DNA from: Bacillota bacterium
Lineage (GTDB): Bacteria > Bacillota > Clostridia > Peptostreptococcales > Anaerovoracaceae
Direction: 5' to 3'
Length of the DNA stretch: 14,191 nucleotides
Assembly: GCA_017621195.1 (NCBI GenBank)
Contig: JAGATO010000332.1
Coordinates: 1-14,191, forward strand
This document shows, in pieces, positions 6,900 through 11,927 of the stretch. The position numbers and the translations under genes were made by a program. The notes under the pieces were generated by a model, which was not told the origin of the DNA, searched no databases, and worked only from the letters and a program-made list of their open reading frames with translations. Position 1 is the stretch's first letter, and the number at the start of each line of letters is the position of its first letter.

Positions 6900-7660
6900 T
6901 TCCGTCCTATCCTTCCTCTTTTTTCCTTTTCGGGCATCCCTACATCATCCTCGTTGTATTCTGGAACAGAAGCGATTACCGTCAGGCCCAGATATTTTGC
7001 CACGTCTTCTTCCGTCTTGATCGTCTGATCCATCAATACCAGGAAGCATACCGCGGCGCAGATCAGGATTCCGCCAACGGCGGCTCCCAGGGCGACGCAC
7101 TTCGCCAGGCTGACTTTCAGTTCCACCACTGCATCGGACTCCGCATAATCGATGACCGAAGGATAGTCGCTTCCGACGATCCGGTAGATCTGGTCAATGC
7201 CATGCTTCAGCAGGCAGTTGGCGATCTTCAGCGACACCACCGGATCTGACGTTTCCACGTAGATCTTGAGAATGTGAGAATCCTTAGGATTGACGATGGA
7301 AATCAGCTTCGACAGTTCCTGGTAGGTGACGTCCAGCTTCAATTCGGAGATCACTCGCTTCAGAACGCTGCGGCTGCGGATGATTTCTTCATAGTCCACC
7401 GCCAGTTCTGCATTGAGCTGAACGTCCTGAATGCTGATCACGGTATTGGTGTTGGTGATATAGATCTCCGCATTTGCCTGATAGGTGGGCTTGATCAGAA
7501 ACATATTGTACATTCCCGCAATGGCACCGCCCAAGATCATGGCGATCACCAGTATCTTCCAATGATGAAGGATCGCGAAGAACAGCTCCATCAAATCGAT
7601 GGTGTCCTCCATTTCTTCCAGTGTCCCTGACACCCTTTCCCTTGTATCGCTCGTTTCCAT
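6896..7660 (-). CDS. Wzz/CpsC-like polysaccharide co-polymerase (BY-kinase activator)
   Basis: A 254-residue chain-length determinant protein. It has a cytoplasmic N-terminus, a first membrane helix at about residues 35-55, the conserved Pro/Tyr stretch IKPTYQA (56-62) after it, an extracellular alpha/beta loop (60-185) and a second helix at about 187-210. A cytoplasmic C-terminal tail of about 40 residues, ending in a basic EKEKRGRIGRK patch, follows. In Gram-positive systems this tail docks and activates the tyrosine kinase, which is the next gene here. The ATG at 7660 has only a weak GAAAG-type ribosome binding site. First gene of the four-gene operon; its leader and control region are at about 7661-7776. 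Confidence 0.9.
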   Translation of the reverse strand: METSDTRERVSGTLEEMEDTIDLMELFFAILHHWKILVIAMILGGAIAGMYNMFLIKPTYQANAEIYITNTNTVISIQDVQLNAELAVDYEEIIRSRSVLKRVISELKLDVTYQELSKLISIVNPKDSHILKIYVETSDPVVSLKIANCLLKHGIDQIYRIVGSDYPSVIDYAESDAVVELKVSLAKCVALGAAVGGILICAAVCFLVLMDQTIKTEEDVAKYLGLTVIASVPEYNEDDVGMPEKEKRGRIGRK

Positions 7661-7740
7661 AGTTTTTGCTCTTTCTATTATTCAATCACTATATGTTATT
7701 ATTTTGCATTTATACAATAACGTTACACATACTATCATTT

Positions 7741-7746
7741 ATTATA
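7741..7746 (-). promoter_or_regulatory. -10 element of the envelope operon promoter
   Basis: A perfect TATAAT on the minus strand about 80 bases before the co-polymerase start. The -35 region (about 7764-7769) is poor, reading CGTTTT, which suggests dependence on an activator; a phased direct repeat lies over it. The predicted leader of roughly 70 bases is AT-rich. Confidence 0.5.
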
Positions 7747-7756
7747 GCGTAGAGAG

Positions 7757-7776
7757 CGTAACAAAAACGTAACAAA
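7757..7776 (-). promoter_or_regulatory. 11-bp-phased direct repeat, candidate activator site
   Basis: The nonamer TTTGTTACG occurs twice on the minus strand (7776-7768 and 7765-7757), exactly 11 bases apart, overlapping the expected -35 of the envelope operon. Perfect direct repeats on one helical turn are typical of OmpR/PhoB-type response regulators bound in tandem. A related TGTAACG lies downstream near 7721-7727. The repeat is seen; the regulator is inferred. Confidence 0.45.
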
Positions 7777-7804
7777 GAGACGCTGATCTGTTGGTTTCAG
7801 CTGA

Positions 7805-7829
7805 ATTGGAATCCGAAGTTCCAGTTTGC
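7805..7829. repeat. Left terminal inverted repeat of the IS30-family element
   Basis: Begins ATTGGAATCC and carries AAGTTCCAGTT. It pairs with the right end at 8615-8639 with about six mismatches. The TGA target duplication lies immediately outside. Confidence 0.65.
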
Positions 7830-7833
7830 AAAA

Positions 7834-7930
7834 GTAAATTCCTGCTCCGTATATTTCTTGCAAGAGTAAATTCCAGATAGGCGATATGGGGGGCAAAAAT
7901 CGGAAGTTACGATTTCAAAGTGGAACTTAC
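7834..7930. repeat. Left cluster of GGAANTTAC subterminal repeats
   Basis: Four copies of the nonamer GGAANTTAC: as GTAAATTCC at 7834-7842 and 7866-7874 (32 bases apart, within a longer 20-base unit matching at 17 positions), then GGAAGTTAC at 7902-7910 and GGAACTTAC at 7922-7930 in the opposite orientation. Related copies occur near the right end: GTTACTTCC at 8564-8572, GTAAGTTCC at 8592-8600 and GGAATTTAG at 8622-8630. They probably bind transposase; that role is inferred. Confidence 0.55.
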
Positions 7931-8350
7931 AAAACCAAATAGATTGAAATAAATGCAAATGTGATGAATGGATTGTCCCTGCTGAAGTTTACAGCCGTGT
8001 CTCTCCATACAGCCATTGCAGACATACGGAGGCTTGCGGATGTGCAGGCAATGCTTCTCCTCAAAATCAGGGCAGGTCTTGTAGCAGCCTTCATCACAAG
8101 TACGACAGTTCTGACTGTACTTCTTGCTACAAGGTTTGCAGACATCTCTGTTATGAGTACAGGTCTTTCGGTGCAGACAAGGATTGAATGATCCCTTTGC
8201 TTCGAACTTGAGGTGATTTTTGACCTCCTTCGCAATCGTAGAGGGGTCCTTCCCCAAGATCAGTCCGATTGCCTTAAAAGAAAGATGAACTGCGAGAGAT
8301 GATTGAATCGTTAACCTATCATCATAGGTTAAATGAGCGTTTTTAGTCAT
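7907..8350 (-). pseudogene. IS30-family transposase, 5' fragment only
   Basis: 147 codons remain from an ATG at 8350 with AAGGAA eight bases upstream. Residues 8-45 form the helix-turn-helix typical of IS30 transposases (YDDRLTIQSSL, then FKAIGLILGKDPSTIAKEV). Residues 58-120 are a cysteine-rich zinc-binding region with about a dozen Cys and PPYVCNGC at 107-114, as in clostridial IS30 relatives. After about residue 122 (near 7984) the resemblance stops and the frame runs through terminal IS sequence to a stop. The whole DDE integrase domain, about 200 residues, is missing, so this is not an active transposase. The truncated product could still bind the element ends. Confidence 0.82.
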
Positions 8351-8423
8351 AGTGATAGTTCCTTTTTTAATTACGGACTTAGATACGCCATCCACCCTCT
8401 GCTGCAGGATAAGATGATACAAC

Positions 8424-8503
8424 AAGGGGCTCCACCCCTTAACCCCGGAGTTTATCGCTTTGGGGTTCAGAAGGGACAAAAAGAGCAACACCAAGTGCTG
8501 CTC
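8424..8503. other. Three consecutive hairpins in the transposase leader
   Basis: Three inverted repeats follow one another between the right end and the transposase start: AAGGGG/CCCCTT (8424-8429, 8435-8440, loop of five), AACCCC/GGGGTT (8441-8446, 8462-8467) and GAGCA-CAC/GTG-TGCTC (8483-8503, one mismatch). The upstream leader of nearly 290 bases is long for an IS. Structured leaders in several ISs block translation of read-through transcripts; that role here is inference. Confidence 0.5.
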
Positions 8504-8614
8504 CTTCAAACAAGTAACAATAATTATGGCTGGTATCAATACCATGCAGGGATATTTGGAGAAGTTACTTCCACCCACTATCCTTGCGATAGTAAGTTCC
8601 AGCCAGAGGTATAG

Positions 8615-8639
8615 GGCAACTGGAATTTAGTTTTCCAAT
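8615..8639. repeat. Right terminal inverted repeat of the IS30-family element
   Basis: Read on the minus strand it begins ATTGGAAAAC and carries AAATTCCAGTT, matching the left end. The TGA at 8640-8642 is the matching target duplication. Confidence 0.65.
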
Positions 8640-8702
8640 TGACCTTCATCAGCGATTTCGATTCGATTTCTATTATTTCCGAGTCCCCCAGCCCCTCAGG
8701 AA

Positions 8703-9194
8703 TCAAAACTGCGTCGGTACGCGCTGAATCATCAGCGCACCGGCGATCCCTACCACGATCCCGGCAATCACGCCGCTGACCATCAATACCGGCAGATAAT
8801 AGATCAGCTGCGCCGTTTCCGTAACGAAACAGGCCATCAGAACCTGGCCCACATTGTGGAGAACGGCTCCCGTCACGCTGACTGCCATGGTGGAAAACCA
8901 CCCTGTCTTCTTCAGAAGCACCATGCCGCAGAAGCTGAGCACCGCCCCCGCCAGGCTGTAAAGGATGCTGACAAGAGAACCGAATAATAAGCCCACCAGG
9001 ACTACCCGGATCAGGCTGACCGCGCCGGCCTCTTTCGCCCCCACCTTGTACAGCAGAAATACGATCACAATATTCGTCAGACCGACCTTTACGCCGGGAA
9101 CGGCCACAAACGCCGGAATCTGGCTCTCGATGAAGGACAGGATCATGGCCAGGGCCATAGACAGAGCCAGAAATGAAATTTTGGAAGCCTTCAC
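8703..9194 (-). CDS. Gx transporter family protein (small integral membrane protein)
   Basis: A 163-residue, almost entirely hydrophobic protein with five or six predicted helices, matching the family formerly called heptaprenyl diphosphate synthase component I. Diagnostic segments are VPGVKVGLTNIVIV (32-45), a Gly-rich helix around LLFGSLVSI (69-77) and GAVLHNVGQ (109-117). These proteins resemble substrate-binding S components of ECF-type vitamin or precursor importers; the substrate is not established. The start is GTG at 9194, preceded by GGAGG about 11 bases upstream. It follows the NusG-domain-II gene by 26 bases, a pair often found together in Clostridia near redox (Rnf/ApbE) or isoprenoid genes. 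The expected next gene is replaced by the IS30 remnant about 60 bases downstream, and I see no terminator between them. Confidence 0.85.
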   Translation of the reverse strand: MKASKISFLALSMALAMILSFIESQIPAFVAVPGVKVGLTNIVIVFLLYKVGAKEAGAVSLIRVVLVGLLFGSLVSILYSLAGAVLSFCGMVLLKKTGWFSTMAVSVTGAVLHNVGQVLMACFVTETAQLIYYLPVLMVSGVIAGIVVGIAGALMIQRVPTQF

Positions 9195-9220
9195 GCTATT
9201 CTTCCCCTCCTTCTGCAGCG

Positions 9221-9574
9221 TTAGATGATAAGGTCAACGGAATCGTCGCCTCCGGTGACCGTTACGGTCAGCTTGTTGGGCAGGCAGGTGATGACTTCTC
9301 CCGTTCGGTGGATCTTTCCCTGATGGACACAGAGCTTATCGGGGCAATCGGCCTCCGACAGCCAGGCCTCGCCGCCTTCAATGTGGAGGATGTTGGTTCC
9401 GCCGTTGAGAGAATAGACGCCGGTCTTGTTCAGAGATATTTCCTCCGTGATCTGACCGTCCACACGAACGATCACCGATGCTCCTGCCTCTGCAGTCCAC
9501 CGGACTGCAATCAACATCACAAGGGCGGCCAGCAGGATGCCGCCGATGAGAATCAGATCTCGTTTTTTGATCAA
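9221..9574 (-). CDS. NusG domain II-containing membrane protein
   Basis: A 117-residue protein with basic MIKKRD, one membrane helix (about 7-25) and an outward beta-barrel domain. Hallmarks are ADCPDKLCVHQGKI (75-88) and GEVITCLPNKLTVTV (92-106), with Cys77, Cys82 and Cys97. This is the stand-alone NusG-II family, not the transcription factor; it is often encoded with Gx transporters and flavin or redox genes. Its role is unknown. I place the start at TTG 9574 because AGGAG (9587-9583) lies eight bases before it and the protein then begins right at its basic anchor. The only upstream ATG in frame (9643) overlaps a TATAAT and has no ribosome binding site, and a start there would add a 23-residue unlikely extension. 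Confidence 0.85.
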   Translation of the reverse strand: MIKKRDLILIGGILLAALVMLIAVRWTAEAGASVIVRVDGQITEEISLNKTGVYSLNGGTNILHIEGGEAWLSEADCPDKLCVHQGKIHRTGEVITCLPNKLTVTVTGGDDSVDLII

Positions 9575-9605
9575 ATCCAATACTCCTATGGTTCGCAAAG
9601 CAGAA

Positions 9606-9640
9606 CCGGGACATCCCGCCAAATCGGCGGAAAGCCCCGG
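9606..9640. other. Symmetric two-stem hairpin between HD-GYP and NusG-II genes
   Basis: Outer arms CCGGG (9606-9610) and CCCGG (9636-9640) and inner arms CCGCC (9616-9620) and GGCGG (9626-9630) are separated by matching five-base internal loops with a five-base loop at the tip. It begins 19 bases after the HD-GYP stop and lies in the predicted 5' leader of the NusG-II gene. It may act as a terminator for the upstream gene, but there is no T-tract, or as a leader structure. Confidence 0.5.
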
Positions 9641-9652
9641 CATTATAGTATT

Positions 9653-9681
9653 ATTTTATCATGTATCGCACGCCCTATCAA
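9653..9681 (-). promoter_or_regulatory. Promoter of the NusG-II / Gx transporter operon
   Basis: On the minus strand TTGATA (9681-9676), a 17-base spacer, and TAAAAT (9658-9653) with the extended TGA before it. It overlaps the last codons of the HD-GYP reading frame. A second TATAAT lies at 9646-9641 but has no good -35. Transcription from here would place the 35-base hairpin in the leader, ahead of the TTG start. Confidence 0.65.
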
Positions 9682-10633
9682 TCCTTTTTCCCCGCAGAGA
9701 AGCCTCATCGTCAGGATAGCGCCTCATCACTTCCATAAATTCGTCGAAATGGTCATCGAACAGTTTTACCAACTTCGGATCAAACTGGCGGCCCGCCTGG
9801 GACAGGATCTCCGACCGAGCCCATTCCGGATCCCAGGCCGCCTTGTAGCATCGCCGGCTCACCAGGGCATCGAACACATCGGCGATAGCCACGCATCTGG
9901 CATACAGATCGATATTCTCTCCGCTGCGGTGTTCTTCATATCCCGTTCCGTCGAACCGCTCGTGGTGTTCGTGGGCGATCCGGGCCGCGATCTGCATGAT
10001 TTCACCGGGCGAGTTTTTCAGAAGGCGATAACCGTAGTCCACGTGTTTTTTCACCTCGGCAAATTCCTCCTCCGTCAGCGATGTCGGTTTGTGGAGGATA
10101 TCCTGCGGTACGCCAATCTTCCCTACGTCGTGCATCATGCTTGCTATGCTGACCTTCCAGCTCTCCTCCTCGGACAGTCCCAGAGCCTGGCAGAAGACCT
10201 CCGTATAAGCCGCCACCCGCTTGACGTGCTGTCCCGTCTCCTGACTCTGGGCTTTCAGAATTTCCGCCAAGGAGCTGACCAATGTCTGCTGATCTTCGTA
10301 CAGTTCTCTGTTCTTCTGAATCAGAGAAAGAATCAGGCGTTGCATCTTTTTGGTGACGCTGAGACAGATGACGGAGATGGCAAGCAGATCGATGACCCGA
10401 GGAATCACGCCGTAGACAAGGACGCCATGCAGCGTAACCAACGGCTCATCCGGTACAATTTTCAGAAAAAAGGCCGTCAGATGGCTGATCAACATGACAG
10501 GGATGCTCAGGATCGTCGTATACAGTACGCTTTTCCGGTCGCAGTACAGACAGGAAATCACCACCGGAAACACCAGCATGATGATCACGTGATAGGATAG
10601 CACGGCATACAGAATCCCTGCCATGGCCACCAC
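9659..10633 (-). CDS. HD-GYP domain protein, 3' part of a frameshifted gene
   Basis: A 324-residue open frame from a GTG at 10633. Residues 5-92 hold about three or four membrane helices, followed by a coiled linker (95-130) and an HD-GYP domain. Metal and signature residues are present: His136, His168-Asp169 in MMHDVGKIG, His197, His223 and His224 in HHERFDGTGY, and Asp252 in IADVFDAL. The third residue of the GYP motif is Glu233 rather than Pro. HD-GYP proteins hydrolyse cyclic di-GMP. The GTG has no ribosome binding site, and the frame continues open upstream to beyond 10690, so this is the distal part of one gene whose first 74 codons (10639-10881) lie in another frame. Without the N-terminus it is probably poorly or not expressed. 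Confidence 0.82.
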   Translation of the reverse strand: MVAMAGILYAVLSYHVIIMLVFPVVISCLYCDRKSVLYTTILSIPVMLISHLTAFFLKIVPDEPLVTLHGVLVYGVIPRVIDLLAISVICLSVTKKMQRLILSLIQKNRELYEDQQTLVSSLAEILKAQSQETGQHVKRVAAYTEVFCQALGLSEEESWKVSIASMMHDVGKIGVPQDILHKPTSLTEEEFAEVKKHVDYGYRLLKNSPGEIMQIAARIAHEHHERFDGTGYEEHRSGENIDLYARCVAIADVFDALVSRRCYKAAWDPEWARSEILSQAGRQFDPKLVKLFDDHFDEFMEVMRRYPDDEASLRGKRIDRACDT

Positions 10634-10638
10634 CAGCG

Positions 10639-10881
10639 TCAGCCGAAATATCGGGTCATCTTCGTGCGCAGGTGGAGAAAGTTGTAGAGAATCGTCGGCA
10701 CAAACAGCACCGCGATGGACACGATCAACACAGGATAAATCACGTCGCCAATTTTAAACAGACCCGTTACATTCAAAATGCCGATGACAGCCATCAGCAC
10801 CATCATGACCCGACAGATCGCCGACATGCGTCGGTCTGCGTCCTTATCAAAATCGTCAACCAAGCGCTGCGTAAATTTCAT
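10639..10881 (-). pseudogene. 5' part of the frameshifted membrane HD-GYP gene
   Basis: Eighty codons from an ATG at 10881 (GAAAGAG just upstream) to a TGA at 10641-10639. The product starts with a charged helix and has two membrane helices (about 23-43 and 47-68), then LHLRTK before the frame is lost. In the next frame the sequence reads DDPIFRLTLVVAMAG straight into the first helix of the HD-GYP part, so joining the frames after LRTK gives one continuous protein of about 407 residues with five or six N-terminal helices. The change is equal to loss of one base near 10660 (AAGGAT becoming AAGAT). A GTG at 10905 is also in frame but has no ribosome binding site. It could be a true mutation or an assembly error. 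Confidence 0.72.
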
Positions 10882-10931
10882 TTTTTCTCTTTCATCTGTT
10901 GTCACTCATCAAAAACGAATCAATTTATTTC

Positions 10932-10959
10932 AGTTTAACAAATTGAACATCAGATGCAA
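10932..10959 (-). promoter_or_regulatory. Candidate promoter for the HD-GYP gene
   Basis: Minus-strand TTGCAT (10959-10954), a 16-base spacer and TAAACT (10937-10932) with TGT before it, about 50 bases ahead of the ATG at 10881. It is a weak match, but the only reasonable one in the AT-rich gap 10882-11009. Confidence 0.35.
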
Positions 10960-11009
10960 AGTCCTTCCGTACAAAATTATTTTACGCAAACTACATTTTT
11001 CCCGTACAT

Positions 11010-11081
11010 AAAAATCGCCCATACCATCCGGTTCGGACTGCTGCCGCTATAGAGGCAGGGATGGCACAGGCGATTTTTTTT
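11010..11081 (-). terminator. Large bidirectional terminator-like hairpin after dapF
   Basis: Outer arms AAAATCGCC (11011-11019) and GGCGATTTT (11069-11077), then CCATCC/GGATGG (11024-11029, 11059-11064) and CTGCC/GGCAG (11041-11045, 11054-11058). T-tracts flank it on both strands: five Ts on the minus strand (11014-11010) and eight on the plus strand (11074-11081). It overlaps the dapF stop codon. It is larger than a usual terminator and has an internal side loop. Confidence 0.75.
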
Positions 11082-11925
11082 ATATGTTCAGTTCTTCGTC
11101 GGTAATCTCACCCTTAGCAACGATGTTAGTAGGTCCGGCGAGGTATAGGTTTTTGATATCCGTTCCGTCCCGGTCCACGTCCACCACCAGCTGTCCGCCT
11201 TCCACGTCCACACGGATGCCGCAGCCGGACACCTGGCCCTTCAATGTCAGAACCGTGACCATGGAGCCGGTCCCCGTTCCGCAGGCGTAGGTAAAATCCT
11301 CTACGCCCCGTTCGTAGGTCCGCTCGAAGATGTGATCCGGACCGATGATTTCGTAGAAGTTGACGTTGGCTCCTTTGGGAAAGCCTTCGTAATTCCGTAT
11401 TCTCCGTCCGATTTCGAACAGATCCGCCAGCGGATACTCCCGGAGATGATCGATAGAAACGGCACAGTGCGGAATTCCCGGATCTCCCAGTTCCAGATAG
11501 GAACAGAGGTAGGTGGTTCCGTCCACCTCTACCGGTACGTCAAAGCGAATGTGGTTGGGATCGTTTAAGCGGATCCGATAATTTCGCCGGTCGACCCGCT
11601 GTCCGATGACGATGCCCGCAGTGGTTTCCACCCGCTGCGTCTCTCCGGCCAGACCGTTTTCGTATCCATAACGGCTGATGCATCGGGCACCGTTGCCGCA
11701 CATCTCGCCCATGCTTCCGTCCCGATTGAAGAAGATCATCCGATAGTCGGCCTCAACGCCCTCCGACGGACGGTCCACCACCATGAGACCATCGGCCCCG
11801 ATAGAAAGATGGCGCTCGCATACCGTTCGGGCAATGCTCGGAAACGCCTCGATCGGAAGCTTCTCCTCCATGTTGTTCAGTATGACAAAATCATTTCCCG
11901 TTCCGTTCATCTTCCAGAATTTCAT
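11080..11925 (-). CDS. dapF: Diaminopimelate epimerase
   Basis: A 281-residue cofactor-free racemase converting LL- to meso-diaminopimelate for lysine and peptidoglycan synthesis in the cytoplasm. Both catalytic cysteines are present: Cys76 in EMCGNGARC and Cys215 in YACGTGTGS. The N-terminal KMNGTGNDF (5-13) and Glu205-Arg206 (YERGV), which bind substrate in characterised enzymes, are also seen. Two motif deviations are mild: GIPH (150-153) instead of the common GNPH, and VEDFTYACG instead of the common GET-type sequence before the second Cys; clostridial homologues often vary here. The start at 11925 was chosen because GGAG lies seven bases before it, whereas the ATG at 11931 is only two bases from that site. 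It overlaps or abuts the upstream M20D stop (11928), so translation is coupled. Confidence 0.92.
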   Translation of the reverse strand: MKFWKMNGTGNDFVILNNMEEKLPIEAFPSIARTVCERHLSIGADGLMVVDRPSEGVEADYRMIFFNRDGSMGEMCGNGARCISRYGYENGLAGETQRVETTAGIVIGQRVDRRNYRIRLNDPNHIRFDVPVEVDGTTYLCSYLELGDPGIPHCAVSIDHLREYPLADLFEIGRRIRNYEGFPKGANVNFYEIIGPDHIFERTYERGVEDFTYACGTGTGSMVTVLTLKGQVSGCGIRVDVEGGQLVVDVDRDGTDIKNLYLAGPTNIVAKGEITDEELNI

Positions 11926-11927
11926 CG

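Larger units (their letters stand above)
7805..8639 (-). mobile_element. Internally deleted IS30-family element
   Basis: The 835-bp element is bounded by imperfect inverted repeats. The left end (7805-7829) and the complement of the right end (8615-8639) both begin ATTGGAA and share the block TTCCAGTT at the same offset, about 19 of 25 positions matching. A 3-bp direct repeat, TGA, flanks it at 7802-7804 and 8640-8642, consistent with the 2-3 bp duplications of IS30-family transposition. Inside is only the 5' part of an IS30-type transposase gene. The catalytic DDE domain is gone, so the copy cannot move by itself. Intact relatives are expected to be several hundred bases longer. The element sits about 60 bases past the Gx transporter stop and just upstream of the envelope operon promoter. 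Confidence 0.72.

Noticed and set aside
7834..7930. Repeats considered as a CRISPR array
   Set aside because: The units are only nine bases, change orientation, are unevenly spaced, and lie within the ends of a transposon remnant. No cas gene is present.
8351..8578. N-terminal extension of the transposase frame upstream of 8350
   Set aside because: The extension has no similarity to IS30 transposases. The conserved start MTKNAHLT has its own ribosome binding site at 8350.
9173..10600. A 475-codon open frame on the plus strand
   Set aside because: It runs antisense across the Gx start, NusG-II and HD-GYP genes, all of which have clear domain motifs on the minus strand. Its translation is rich in His, Arg and Gln without any motif, as expected for a shadow frame.
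10639..10665. Programmed ribosomal frameshifting in the HD-GYP gene
   Set aside because: The shift would need a slippery heptamer; the local sequence ACGAAGATG has none, and no pseudoknot is evident downstream. A one-base deletion is simpler.
11010..11081. A cyclic-di-GMP or lysine riboswitch
   Set aside because: The structure follows the dapF stop rather than preceding a gene, and the conserved core bases of those riboswitches are not seen.
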